Shown here piece by piece: positions 18,201-25,992 of a DNA stretch of 64,000 nt (its first letter is position 1; the number at the start of each line of letters is the position of its first letter). Origin of the DNA: Planctomycetota bacterium (GTDB lineage: Bacteria > Planctomycetota > Planctomycetia > Planctomycetales > Planctomycetaceae); NCBI GenBank assembly GCA_027618475.1, contig JAQCEJ010000001.1:117268-181267 (forward strand). Reading direction: 5' to 3'. The notes under the pieces are model-generated. The model saw nothing but the letters and a program-made list of their open reading frames with translations. It searched no databases and was not told where the DNA came from. Both the position numbers and the translations under genes were made by a program.

Positions 18201-18454
18201 ACGAGGTTGTCTACCACGGCGACACCATCGTCGGTGCCCCCCGGTGCGTCGGGTACACGAGCCGCACCTTCTGGTGGCAGTGTGGCATCCACCGGGCCGT
18301 CCGATTGGGCTCGCGAAGTGAGGACCGCTCGGCCCTCACTTGGTTCGCCCAAATTGACAACTCCGTCAGGAGTTGTGACCTGAGCGTTCGCCGAAGTCCA
18401 AAGGATTTGGCCAACCAGCATTAAAGACAAGATTCTAAGGCGTGTCGTTTTCAT
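12221..18454 (-). CDS. Giant inverse-autotransporter-like adhesin: barrel, beta-helix, nidogen-like and calcium-loop domains
   Basis: 2077 residues, the largest gene in the window. The ATG at 18454 has GGAG about 9 bases upstream, and a signal peptide (RILSLMLVGQILWTSANAQ) follows. Residues about 90-345 resemble the inverse autotransporter (intimin/invasin) beta-barrel: alternating aromatic strands such as GVNLNLGYRAFDPTI, IAGFWDYDGAHSQPYYQAGV and FFDARFNAYLPF. From about 370 onward the protein is a passenger of short Asn-rich turns (NNVITRNVLDGIEIG type) diagnostic of right-handed parallel beta-helices. Inside it are Ca-loop clusters (near residues 575-632, 775-885 and 1375-1395) and a nidogen-like (NIDO) domain at about 930-1140 (SDLFVNNNGNVTF, then PIIAPFFGDVDTSQGELV). 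Residues ~1900-2077 form a different C-terminal domain. A surface adhesin role is inferred. Confidence 0.8.
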   Translation of the reverse strand: MKTTRLRILSLMLVGQILWTSANAQVTTPDGVVNLGEPSEGRAVLTSRAQSDGPVDATLPPEGAARVPDAPGGTDDGVAVVDNLVEDEVVYEGIGYAVTDPFGIRGYVDRTTSGGVGWTDGFTNVGAFIPFHLDPNYSLLFLDGRALISDYGQGGVNLNLGYRAFDPTINRITTIAGFWDYDGAHSQPYYQAGVSLESLGQFFDARFNAYLPFSDNSVVLSDTVTGTPTFQGMNIMFNRLRMIETAYKGFDGEVGGPMPVLGRYGFRGYLGAYYLDGNGDRSAGGVKVRVDANITEDWQMSVSVADDRVFGTNVWMNVVLSLPDGRPSQFFRQPTVQQRLAASLQRTYRVQTHIQAKRDTSPAINPVDLMPFIVAHIDPNKPDGGTGSFEDPYGSFVDFTNDPDFDIVLVNPHASGTDTDLNTGIGLLDNQRLLSTGVAHDFTSTRGTFTLPAAVGGVLPVISNSVGGSPVVTLADNNEVSGFVIDGSGTDDGITGTGIVGFNINRNEFRDYRNGLLLTNATGTSAADRLGIVVDNLFTGTPGASVHGVEIDNSAGGTLDLLVRNNDFTDNREDVNRNNVLDAGEDANLNGVLDGAGLVLTAEGGSIINTIIGTPSEDLNLNGVLDAGEDVDGDGILDDIIGNTFSENGDGLVFNTDTGGVINGSLNGNTIDNNARNGVAMNLAGASTIDFGTGAVIDFDTFVATRGIFDNTVTRNDGSGFEISSTGASTLDLTLMRNNVGLPSDLFAGNGGNGFHIAADSGVSTLVFGGPNVNESEDLNRNGVLDPGEDSSTNGVLDPTEDTNNNGILDSEDTNNDGILQFAEDLNNNGILDIEDRNGDGTLQLAEDVNNNGILDPGEDTYFNGILDAPIDVDGDGIIDRSDGNNFIANGDSQISIDFTGTATGTVLAQNNNIRISLPLAGSAIRNGFDSSFVAAGDDTTSGLEALGFSLNYFGTLYSDLFVNNNGNVTFGAALPDYTPLGLLNTATPIIAPFFGDVDTSQGELVTYGLGSVDGHNAFGVNYVDVRHFDATGGANAGLPTNSLQVVLIDRSDIAVGDFDIEFNYANVAWEAGEADGGNAAGLGGTAAVVGFSNGVDTEFQLPGSGVNGAFLDSGPAETSLINNSLNSSILGRYVFEARSGVVSTLPLGNGADAIEINLSDTSSLADVTIIDNFIDGGSGQGIDIFTEDTATIVTAAIDRNQMRGNDQNALRVIAEGLSLVNIDTITQNNMRGNNLSGINLVANGGTITVADISGNDLSRNVLDGIRLETTDGGTIDITSISDNDLDANIEHGIAVLADVGTIGLGTVIDNTFNRTLQGESGIFFDTRDADISGIIQRNIFQGNADAASSTSIGLGGTVNGGLLDLTIGGPNVFEDINGNGVLDAGEDVDGDGVLDISDGNQIISNRDAGIGFNLLGGGTSVIDPDPAIGLVATLDIRNNIITRTTDDATTTLFNGDAINITMGDQDATLTSSVINNNVLGDLNNDALGNAGAGIGLFIDDNSEIEDLEILNNIISRNGSDGIAFHRQGDARLTRTSAFLSDGVTARERAVTIGSDNGDGSQSNLIRRNGGNGISLVAENSRFLSGGIILNDQDFRIENNDVSFNTENGINLLAQADAALYADIINNTINNNTLNGIQSDTDFVPASFDPATVGIDAAGDIMNWYQNTISDNGANGIALIGGTVVEIGDGTLANRNVIERNVLDGIDISGDAIEAYIDGNRIAFNQQHGIDIFMPGNLFDFYGSIDNNVITRNVLDGIEIGASGAAFIGFSFDPVSIADNEISHNGGRGIDILNQVQAQTNLTIDRNTITRNGEEGVYIVNTASGTQTQDVQSRIALARDGSATASTADMNLRFSDNVVTNNGNVNEALNYGGFVLRVGTTAFGSVDLEMEDNDFFGNWGDDLVMESFTSTVNPPTTTTTVFEPDPLARLNVRRFRGNEGGSLSVTRGQEDFVVGTIGVFYENADTFKSPIPTNVPPGPFDSNSRRRNATRLVGGTFGLSVSPAFIGYEGTGRSTFRVESGFEDAGFLAGRTFATDTYFGGTIIVPFDAGDIRNGPDLIGEIDFSWDGSLTPGFVFP
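15796..16136 (-). repeat. Tandem calcium-loop (EF-hand/dockerin-like) coding repeats
   Basis: Within the giant adhesin gene, about eight tandem units of 11-14 codons follow the pattern D-x-N-x-(N/D)-G-x-L-x-x-x-E-D, for example NNNGILDPGED and TNNDGILQFAED. The Asp/Asn/Gly spacing is that of a calcium-binding loop. The codons of adjacent units are similar enough that the DNA is a degenerate tandem repeat with a 33-42 bp period, which makes it prone to unit gain or loss. Confidence 0.85.
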
Positions 18455-19019
18455 CGATTGCTCCAGCGCCGAATTCGGTAAATCCCCGAAAAGTCGCGTG
18501 CCGTAGTCTGACGTTCAGTGTTGAACTGTAGCGGTTATATGGATTTTGACACTTATCATGGATATTCGGATCGAAATGGTCGCGAAGTTGAATCCAATTA
18601 TTCTGTTTACGACAGTTGTTCCGTTATGGGGATGTAACTCATTTCCATAAAACGGTTTACAAGGCAATCAATGTTTAGCGGTTCAACCTAACCAGAATCG
18701 TGACCTTATTTATCCCAAATTACCCGCAACGTTACTTCGCCCCAGATTTTGCCTCGGATGAGATCGTTCAGCAGTTTCGGTGGTTTGGATTTTCTATCCC
18801 TGCGACGGTCGGCGAAGTAAAACCATCCTTGATAATGGGAGGTATAGGTCGTCCGGGTCGTTGCTCCACGATCGATACCAGGAAAAAATCGAAAAACATT
18901 GTTCGGGACTGGAATAAGCACCGGGTCCAGCGCATCTTATTAGGTATCGAAGGCATATGCCGCGAACGACCCGCGTGGGGTGTTCCACGAAAAATGGTTC
19001 CGTAGTGAAGGGGATTGAG
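18455..19019. other. Intergenic region between divergent genes
   Basis: 565 bp between the giant adhesin (minus) and the lipoprotein (plus). It is more A/T-rich than the flanking genes and must contain both promoters. No gene, tRNA or confident promoter pair was recognised. A 101-codon frame at 18700-19005 has no motif and overlaps the lipoprotein leader region. Confidence 0.5.
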
Positions 19020-19337
19020 ATGAAATATCTGACAGTGTTGGCGTTGTTCTGCGCCGTTTGTGTTTTGGGATGTGGTGGTGGTAGCGAAACGTCGGCTCCC
19101 CCTCCGGGCCCGGCTGCCGTTCCTCCTGGTGGTGCTGGTGGTCCTGCTGACGCCGCTATGCCGGACAAAGCTGGTGATCCTGCCGCCGCTCCTGCTGATA
19201 CGGCTACCGATGCCGCTCCTGAAGGTGACGACGCCGGTACTGCCGATACCACTGACGAAGGGACCGAAGAATCCACCGAAGAGTCAACTGAAGAGTCAAC
19301 TGATTCTGAAACCGAAACCGAAGAAGCCACGAACTAA
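19020..19337 (+). CDS. Small lipoprotein with Ala/Pro-rich middle and acidic Thr/Ser/Glu tail
   Basis: An upstream frame reaches 18957, but the ATG at 19020 follows AAGGGGA at ribosome-site distance and begins a textbook lipoprotein signal, MKYLTVLALFCAVCVLGC, with the lipobox Leu-Gly-Cys. The mature ~88 residues are Gly/Pro/Ala-rich and then strongly acidic (repeated TEES units). Nothing indicates an enzyme. Such proteins are usually membrane-anchored and disordered. A strong intrinsic terminator lies about 85 bp downstream, so this is probably a single-gene transcript. Confidence 0.75.
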   Translation: MKYLTVLALFCAVCVLGCGGGSETSAPPPGPAAVPPGGAGGPADAAMPDKAGDPAAAPADTATDAAPEGDDAGTADTTDEGTEESTEESTEESTDSETETEEATN

Positions 19338-19421
19338 TTTGGTCTTGGGCAATCATCAGTTGAGTCCGTCGCCGTTCGTTACCAGGAACGCGATGTGAAA
19401 ATGGCTCGATTCAGATTTTCA

Positions 19422-19459
19422 TGAACCCCCGAAAATATCTTTCGGGGGTTCATTTTTTT
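19422..19459 (+). terminator. Rho-independent terminator after the small lipoprotein gene
   Basis: A perfect 13-bp stem (TGAACCCCCGAAA at 19422-19434 and its complement at 19440-19452) with a 5-nt loop ATATC is followed directly by seven T residues (19453-19459). Confidence 0.95.
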
Positions 19460-19582
19460 CATCGCCGTTCGTATTCTCGGTGGAGCCGCGTCGATAGCGA
19501 CGTGCGCAGGCGAGATTCCCCGATCGGTGCGGATGACAACAGACGCTGTATTTTTTACATGGAGATGTAAAGGTCGACGAAC

Positions 19583-20860
19583 ATGATACTCAAGCTCGCG
19601 CGGTATTCGACCTATGCCCTGATCAGCATGATGCTGCTGGCCCTTTCTCTCTTCGCCAGGGATTCGCTTTCCACTCCGTCAGTTCCTCCGACTGACGACG
19701 ACACCGTCAAGCCCGTTCACATCGAAGATCCCCTTCCTTTTGCGCAGACACCGATTCTTTATCACGACGCCCGGACCAGTGATGCGCTGGCAACGTGGTC
19801 AAAACGTCTTGATGTCAATCCGCCCGATGCCACCTTTGACGAACAGACTGGCTATCTCCCTCATCTGCTCAAAGAACTTTCACTTTCGGTCGAATCACAG
19901 GTTTTGGTTTTCTCGAAGACGGCTGTGAACACCCGGCAGGTCAGCCCGCAAACTCCCCGCGCCATCTACTTTAACGACGAAGTGTACGTCGCCTGGGTTC
20001 CTGGTGCGAAGACGCTCGAACTGGCCGCCGTTGACCCCGTCAAAGGGTTTCTGTTCTATACGCTGCCGCAAGACCCGCAATCCGGGATAAAGCTTTCTCG
20101 TGATCAGAGTTGTTTGACATGCCACATCAACTCATCGACGCTCAATATTCCTGGTGTGATGCTACGCTCGATGTCGGTCGACCAGAAAGGAAAACCCTAC
20201 GAAGGTTTTCCCCGCATCACTCATGCCAGTCCCTACGCCAAACGCTGGGGAGGCTGGTATGTTACCGGCCTTTCTGACGGATTGACTCACCTCGGCAATC
20301 TTATCGGCAAAGACGAGTTTCGTCGGCATATCGACGATCATGCCTTTCGCGGAACGGTCGTCGATCTTGCCGAGTTTTGCGATCTGACGAGTTATCCGAG
20401 TGCACACAGCGACGTTGTACCGATGTTGGTTTTCAATCATCAGGCACATGGGCAGAATCTGATTCTTCGTGCCAGTTATGAGGCACGGTTGAATGTGAAA
20501 TCGAATGTCGAAGAGGAGTTATTCCGCTATCTGTTGTTTCTCGACGAACCCCCGCTTACGCAGCCTTTGCAGGGCGCCCGCGAATATCGCACCTGGTTCG
20601 AACACCAGGGTCCGGCAGATGACACCGGCCACTCACTGCGTGCGTTCGATCTGCATACGCGATTGTTTCGGTTTCGCGTCAGTTATTTGATGTATTCGCG
20701 TCCGTTTCAACAGTTGCCGGACGATGTCAAATCGCGACTGTACACGAGAATCAAACGGGCGATCGCCGGTAACGACGAGCAAGTTCCTGCTGCATGGCAT
20801 ACCGACGAAGAACGAGCCCGCCTGTCGCATCTCTTGAAGGCGACGGTAGCCGATTGGTAA
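19583..20860 (+). CDS. Exported protein with a single CxxCH heme-c motif, function unknown
   Basis: 425 residues. An N-terminal hydrophobic segment (TYALISMMLLALSLFA) acts as signal or anchor. One heme c-type motif, CLTCH (Cys177, Cys180, His181), lies in DQSCLTCHINSS. A Met in the following NIPGVMLRSMS could be the distal ligand. The rest matches no enzyme family I can name. The length resembles uncharacterised planctomycete proteins that carry one cytochrome motif in a larger periplasmic domain. Start at ATG 19583 with AAAGG upstream. It converges on the SDR gene, with 42 bp between the stop codons. Confidence 0.65.
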   Translation: MILKLARYSTYALISMMLLALSLFARDSLSTPSVPPTDDDTVKPVHIEDPLPFAQTPILYHDARTSDALATWSKRLDVNPPDATFDEQTGYLPHLLKELSLSVESQVLVFSKTAVNTRQVSPQTPRAIYFNDEVYVAWVPGAKTLELAAVDPVKGFLFYTLPQDPQSGIKLSRDQSCLTCHINSSTLNIPGVMLRSMSVDQKGKPYEGFPRITHASPYAKRWGGWYVTGLSDGLTHLGNLIGKDEFRRHIDDHAFRGTVVDLAEFCDLTSYPSAHSDVVPMLVFNHQAHGQNLILRASYEARLNVKSNVEEELFRYLLFLDEPPLTQPLQGAREYRTWFEHQGPADDTGHSLRAFDLHTRLFRFRVSYLMYSRPFQQLPDDVKSRLYTRIKRAIAGNDEQVPAAWHTDEERARLSHLLKATVADW

Positions 20861-20902
20861 TGTCGATGATCAACGATAAAGTCGCGAACAACGCGGCAAA
20901 CG

Positions 20903-21685
20903 TTACAGCTCTCCGCCGTTGCGGTTCGACCACCACGGCAACAGCACCCCTCCGTCGATCGTCAGTGTGCTGCCGGTCATGTACGCGGCTTCGTCGCTAA
21001 GGATATATGCCACGCCCGTCGCGACTTCCGCAGGCTGGCCGATGCGGCCGAGCGGCAGTGCTTTCTGGCTCTCGGCGATCTGTTCGTCGGTGAAGTATTT
21101 TCGCTCGCCGGGTGTGTCGATCCAGCCGGGATGCACGATGTTCACGCGAATTTTGTGCGGCGCGAGTTCGATGGCGGCGGTGCGGGCCATGTGATCGATC
21201 GCCGCTTTCGACATGTTGTAGGCCATCGACGTCGGGACAGCCATCAGTGCATGCGGCGAACTGATGACGGCCATTGCCCCTCCTTTGCCCTGTTTGATCA
21301 TCTGCAGAGCGGATGCCCGCACGCCCCAGAACGCCCCCCACATGGTCACGTTAACTGTCCGTTTGAAACCCTCGACGTCGGCGTCGACCATCAGTTGACG
21401 ATCGCTGTATGCTGCGTTCGAAACGAAGAGGTCGAGACTTCCGAACGTTTTTGCGGTCTCGGCGACCATGTTATCGACGTCGGCCTGCTCACTGACGTCG
21501 GCCTTGATCAGCAGCGCCTGGCGACCGAAGCCCTCGACTTCTTTGGCCACCTCTTTTGCTTCGTCGGGGTGCGTGCGATAGTTGATGGCGACGTTGGCTC
21601 CTTCGCGCGCCAGCGCGACGGCGATGCCCCGTCCGATGCCCCGTGATGCTCCCGTCACCAGTGCATTTTTCCCCGCGAGTTTCAT
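20903..21685 (-). CDS. SDR-family NAD(P)-dependent oxidoreductase
   Basis: 260 residues, a classical short-chain dehydrogenase/reductase. Cofactor motif VTGASRGIGRGIAVAL (TGxxxGxG, residues 9-24), an NAA-type motif (VSNAAYS), and the catalytic Ser plus YxxxK in SSPHALMAVPTSMAYNMSK. The C-terminus SDEAAYMTGSTLTIDGG is typical of FabG/glucose-1-dehydrogenase-like members. The substrate cannot be assigned. The ATG at 21685 has AAGGAG at good spacing. Palindromic repeat copy B lies 52 bp upstream of the start codon, in the opposite orientation relative to its gene from copy A at the MMPL gene. Confidence 0.92.
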   Translation of the reverse strand: MKLAGKNALVTGASRGIGRGIAVALAREGANVAINYRTHPDEAKEVAKEVEGFGRQALLIKADVSEQADVDNMVAETAKTFGSLDLFVSNAAYSDRQLMVDADVEGFKRTVNVTMWGAFWGVRASALQMIKQGKGGAMAVISSPHALMAVPTSMAYNMSKAAIDHMARTAAIELAPHKIRVNIVHPGWIDTPGERKYFTDEQIAESQKALPLGRIGQPAEVATGVAYILSDEAAYMTGSTLTIDGGVLLPWWSNRNGGEL

Positions 21686-21737
21686 GATCGTTCGGCTCCT
21701 TGATTCAACTGTCGAATTCGAATTTGGTTAGAACTGG

Positions 21738-21811
21738 TTTCATAACCCGGTTGGCGACCGAAAAGACGTTCAGATGGTCCTGAAATGCTCGAAGTCCAGA
21801 GGGTTATGAAA
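21738..21811 (+). repeat. 74-bp palindromic repeat, copy B
   Basis: Arms TTTCATAACCC (21738-21748) and GGGTTATGAAA (21801-21811) are identical to copy A at 7278-7351, and total length (74 bp) and the left extension GGTTGGCG are the same. A shared GAAC lies seven bases before the left arm in both copies, and a shared TTGTA lies 4 bases after the right arm. It sits upstream of the SDR gene. Confidence 0.85.
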
Positions 21812-22374
21812 CTACTTGTAAGCGTGGTTGTGCGATCGATTGTAACCATTTTTCCGCGACATGCACTCGTCAGCCGCGATCGATTTCGCCGATGGAGCAT
21901 GTTTGACCTTTAGTAGCTCTTCAGCCGACTGAAGGCATCGACGAGCCACCAAGAAGAATGGCCGCAAAACAACGCAAAAGTCGCACAAAAAGACGTGTTC
22001 ACTCTCTGTGACCTCTGCGTTTCAAATCATCTGCTTTTGAAATTCATGGAAACGCGGAGATCGCGGAGAATCGCAGAGTTCAGTCAAGATCGGGTTTCAT
22101 CTCCTCGGTCTTTTCTCAGTGTCTCTGTGGTTAAAATTGCTTTTTCTGCTTGGCGGCATAGCGACTATGCGCGAAACAATCGTCTGACCGATCCGAGTGC
22201 ACTACATTCGGCTAAAATGTTACGATCTTTAACGTTCCTTCGACATTCGACTTCCCTTGCTTTTTTGTATACTGTTGCACAAGATGTGAGAGTCGACCCT
22301 TCACACTTCGCCCTGACTCAATCATGACGTCGCCGGGCGCAATTCATTTCGTCTTAACGTCAGAGGAGTTCGTC
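21812..22374. other. Intergenic region upstream of the WD40-like gene
   Basis: About 560 bp with no gene supported. It contains the degenerate palindrome at 22004-22068 and a related fragment at 22115-22136 (CTCAGTGTCTCTGTGGTTAA), a type of low-information intergenic repeat seen in many bacterial genomes. The promoter of the WD40-like gene must lie here. Confidence 0.5.
22004..22068. repeat. Imperfect inverted repeat with a 9-bp-like internal period
   Basis: The left arm CTCTGTGACCTCTGCGTTTC (22004-22023) pairs with the right arm GAAACGCGGAGATCGCGGAG (22049-22068) at 16 of 20 positions. Each arm is itself made of repeated CTCTG(T/C)G or GCGGAGAT units, and two more degenerate units follow to about 22080. 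Confidence 0.7.
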
Positions 22375-25300
22375 GTGGCCATCGTCGTTGAATGCGAACA
22401 CTGCGGCAAAAAATATCGAATCGGTGAAGACCGTGCCGGTATGACACTCTCGTGCAAAGATTGCGGCGGCGATATCGAAGTCCCTTTCGACAACGAAGAG
22501 GAGGAATTTGGCGGCGGGACGACTTCACGCCGTCGCCAGAAAACGAGTGGCGGAAAAAATCGTCGCAAAAAAGAGGATAGTTCGTTGCCAGTCGTGAAGT
22601 ACGCCATCGGTGGTATTGCGACGCTGGTCGGACTGATCGTCGGTGTCATGCTGGTTTCGGGCAAGAAGGAAGTTCAGCCTCTTGCTGCACCGGTCGTCGT
22701 CAATCCCCCCCCTGCTGAGATTGGCAGAGCCCCGAACGTTCCCGATCCCGTACTTCCCGCAGGTGGCGTGGAGGTTGCACAGAACGATACGTTGCCGGCA
22801 GAGGTGATGCCGAACGCAGCGAATGCCAACGACACCCCCCTTGCGCAAAAAACGCCGGAGCCTGCCACCACACCTGAATCGGGTTTCAATCCCGCGCCGA
22901 ATACTCCCACGCCGAATAATCCGACGCCGACTGAACCACCGAAAACGTCTCCCCCCGGCGATACGCCCAAATCGGGTTTTCAGACCGTCCCCGGCGGCGA
23001 TGCCAACAACTTGACCGGCGGCCAGCCGACGTTGATTGGTGAGTGGAAGGTCGAAGTCGACGCCCCGCAATATGAACTGCATGTCAACGCGGCACCGGCG
23101 AAGTGGAAGACCAAGTTGCCGCAGGGAGTGCCGAATCTGCTGTACCCTATCCATTTCAGCGATTTCATCGCCATCGGATCGAACAATCTCGAACGCGACG
23201 TACGCGAGATCTGGAATGTGCGCACCGGGAAGAAGGCTGGTGAAATCACAGGGATCCGGCTGTTTTCACAACAACAGGCACTCTCTCCCGACGGCCGTTA
23301 TTTCGCCGGTCTCGCTTCACCACCGCAAAAGGCGATTCTGGTTTGGGATGTCGAGCAAAAGAAGCCGCTCGGTCAATTGGAGCTGGGGGCCGAATCGAAA
23401 CCAGTCCGCTGGCTCAAATTCGCAGGGGTCAATCGCCTGATTGTTGCTACGTTCAACGAACCGTTGATGATGTGGAAAATCCCCTCCGGTGAACTCGAAC
23501 CACGCATCGAACTGATTCAGCACATCACCGAGAACAGCGTCACCTACAGTCCCGGTGGAAAATACCAGGCGCTTGCCGATGCTGTGACGAAAGTCATCGT
23601 GATCACCGATCTCGACAGCGGCGAAACGGCCGCACAAATTCAGATCCCGAAGGCGGGAAGCGTTCCTCTACAATGCGATGGCCTGGCGTTTTCTCCCGAC
23701 GGAACCGAACTCGCGGGATTTTTCACGGGGATTAAAGAGTCGCAACTGATGTCGTGGGATCTGCACAACGGCAAGCTGCTCGTGCAACAGATCTACGAAG
23801 AGAACTTGCAGCAGTCGGTGGCGACCGCGCATTCGCACAAAGGAAATCGGCTCGAATGGTTCCCCGATAAGAGCAAATGGCTGTTGTACGGCTCGGTGAT
23901 TCTCGATCGCACGACTCCCGCTCCGATCTGGTCGTCCCCCGAAAATCGCGAATTCGGCGCGCTGCACACAGGACGCGTCGTCAGCAACGATCAGATTCTG
24001 ACGGCGACCGGCGATCTGAAAAAACCGATGGCGCTGGCCATTACCGAACTTCCAGCCGAAACGCTGGCACAAGCATCGGCTCTGATTCAGAAGGGAGGCC
24101 GTGCCATTGATGCTCAGCTTCCCCCGCTGATCGAAGTCGATCTTGCCGCCGCGAACGATCTACGGCCGGGAAATGCGGGTAACTGGCAGGGGGTGAACGA
24201 CGTCATCGAAACGCCTCCCCTCGACGGTGGAAAGGCGTACGAGTTCACAGCGTCGTCGTTGCCGGTTCAACGCCTCGAACTGACTCGTGCGTCCGGCAGG
24301 GCACTGATCGCGCTCGGTGTCACCGATACATTTCGCCCCGTCGGCCTGTCGCCGCCGAACATTCCCAGCTTTCAGGAGTATCTCAAAGATCGGCGACAAC
24401 AACGCAACAAGAGAAACACCTCCCGCGAGAAAGAGACCGACAATGCCGGCGCAACCGAAGACGATCCCTCCGGCACCGGCGGCGATCGGACGTTAACCGA
24501 GCTGCAGTTGATCGATCTCGCGAAGGGAACGTTGATACAGACGACGTCGCTGGCATTCAAGGGTGGACTGATCGGCGTCAGCCCCGCCGGAAAAACGGCC
24601 GCAACGCGGTTACTGCAAGGACACGATCGCATCGATCTCTGGAACGTCGAAACCGGCAAGCATGTCGCGGGCTTTCGTCCGTACCATCAGGAAGAGTACC
24701 CCGAGAACTTTACGCCGAACCAGTACAACATGAGCATGAATCCGCAGGTGATCCGCCGGCTCGAATTCATCGACGACGCGCATCTGCTGACCGTCAGTAC
24801 GCAAGGCCGGCTGGTCTGTTGGACGATCCCCGAATGCCGCCCGCTCTATGTCTGTGACGGCGTGACAGCGTTGGGTGTCAGCCCGACGGGGCGTTTCTGG
24901 TCGGCACAGGTCGACGGCACGCTGGTCGTGGTCGAAGCACGCTCGGGACAAGTGACGGGTGAAATCGCACTCACCGACCGTCTCAACTCTCTCGCTTTCG
25001 ACCCCGCCGGGGGACGGCTGCTGGCTCATCTCTCCGAAGTCGGCGGAGACTCGGTCGCTCTCGTCGATCTGCAAAACGGTTCGATCACCGAACGGTTTCC
25101 AATTCCCTTGTACGCCTCGGAAGCGAGTTGGGTCGAGGGCGATTACATACTGCTGAATCATACGACCCTCTTCGACGTCAAACGGGGGGTCGTCGCGTGG
25201 ACGTACCAGCTTCCAAAGGGAATGCACGCCGACGAAAGTGTCGCGGGACGGCATTGGTATCTCTCACCGAAAAAACTGGGGTCGGCGGCTTGGGTCGTCG

Positions 25301-25992
25301 CTTCCGCAAAACTCCCCGACGCAGAGGTGCAGAAAAAAATCGCCAATGCCGCCCCCGAATTGCTGGTCGAGCCGGGGGGCAAGATCGGCGTTGTTCTCGA
25401 CGTCATGCCGTCGCCGCAGAACCCGAATCTTTCGGCAGACGTCGGACGAAGTCTGTCGACAAAACTCGCTGCACATCAGATTGAGATCGCCGAGAATCAG
25501 CCCGTGACGCTGCATGTCAAGGCAATGCATCGCAACACCAATCAGACCCGGCAATATCGAATGCTCGGACCAAATCGCGGCGGCCAGCCGCAGAATATCG
25601 ACGTCGCCGGCCAGCAAATCGAAATCGGCATCACCGTCGAGCATAACGGAGAAACCGTATGGGGATACTCCGAACTCGTCGACAACACCGGTTTTCACAT
25701 CGAGTTCATTCCCGCCGGGCAATCGGTCGAAGACTATCTCAATCAGAAAATGTGGGTTACGCTCGAACAGACATTAAAGGGGTTCGTGCCGCCGAAGTAT
25801 ATTTTCCCCGCCGGTGCACAATTCGGTCGGGGGCATTCGCAATTGACCCCTGGAGGCAGCGTGATCTTGAATCAACCGGTGCAGAAAATTCCGTTCATTC
25901 GCCCTCCGGTCATCCAACAAGAGATAGAAGGCTTCCGCGCTCAACGGGGAGGCATGCCTGCAAGTCGTTTCAGGCATGTCTCGTTGCGGTGA
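22375..25992 (+). CDS. Membrane-anchored zinc-ribbon protein with large WD40-like beta-propeller region
   Basis: An ATG at 22324 is in frame, but GTG at 22375 has AGAGGAG six bases upstream and starts exactly before the zinc ribbon, so 1205 residues are preferred. Order: a zinc ribbon near the N-terminus (CEHCGKKYRI then CKDCGGDIEV); a charged linker; one transmembrane helix (VKYAIGGIATLVGLIVGVML, ~residues 75-95); a Pro/Thr/Asn-rich linker to about residue 210; about 700 residues of WD40-like blades (LSPDGRYFAGL, VWDVEQKKPL, FSPDGTELAGF, LWNVETGKHVAGF); and a C-terminal ~200-residue domain without a recognised name. This architecture is common in planctomycetes with unknown function. Cytoplasmic zinc ribbon and periplasmic propeller are inferred from the single helix. 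Confidence 0.8.
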   Translation: MAIVVECEHCGKKYRIGEDRAGMTLSCKDCGGDIEVPFDNEEEEFGGGTTSRRRQKTSGGKNRRKKEDSSLPVVKYAIGGIATLVGLIVGVMLVSGKKEVQPLAAPVVVNPPPAEIGRAPNVPDPVLPAGGVEVAQNDTLPAEVMPNAANANDTPLAQKTPEPATTPESGFNPAPNTPTPNNPTPTEPPKTSPPGDTPKSGFQTVPGGDANNLTGGQPTLIGEWKVEVDAPQYELHVNAAPAKWKTKLPQGVPNLLYPIHFSDFIAIGSNNLERDVREIWNVRTGKKAGEITGIRLFSQQQALSPDGRYFAGLASPPQKAILVWDVEQKKPLGQLELGAESKPVRWLKFAGVNRLIVATFNEPLMMWKIPSGELEPRIELIQHITENSVTYSPGGKYQALADAVTKVIVITDLDSGETAAQIQIPKAGSVPLQCDGLAFSPDGTELAGFFTGIKESQLMSWDLHNGKLLVQQIYEENLQQSVATAHSHKGNRLEWFPDKSKWLLYGSVILDRTTPAPIWSSPENREFGALHTGRVVSNDQILTATGDLKKPMALAITELPAETLAQASALIQKGGRAIDAQLPPLIEVDLAAANDLRPGNAGNWQGVNDVIETPPLDGGKAYEFTASSLPVQRLELTRASGRALIALGVTDTFRPVGLSPPNIPSFQEYLKDRRQQRNKRNTSREKETDNAGATEDDPSGTGGDRTLTELQLIDLAKGTLIQTTSLAFKGGLIGVSPAGKTAATRLLQGHDRIDLWNVETGKHVAGFRPYHQEEYPENFTPNQYNMSMNPQVIRRLEFIDDAHLLTVSTQGRLVCWTIPECRPLYVCDGVTALGVSPTGRFWSAQVDGTLVVVEARSGQVTGEIALTDRLNSLAFDPAGGRLLAHLSEVGGDSVALVDLQNGSITERFPIPLYASEASWVEGDYILLNHTTLFDVKRGVVAWTYQLPKGMHADESVAGRHWYLSPKKLGSAAWVVASAKLPDAEVQKKIANAAPELLVEPGGKIGVVLDVMPSPQNPNLSADVGRSLSTKLAAHQIEIAENQPVTLHVKAMHRNTNQTRQYRMLGPNRGGQPQNIDVAGQQIEIGITVEHNGETVWGYSELVDNTGFHIEFIPAGQSVEDYLNQKMWVTLEQTLKGFVPPKYIFPAGAQFGRGHSQLTPGGSVILNQPVQKIPFIRPPVIQQEIEGFRAQRGGMPASRFRHVSLR

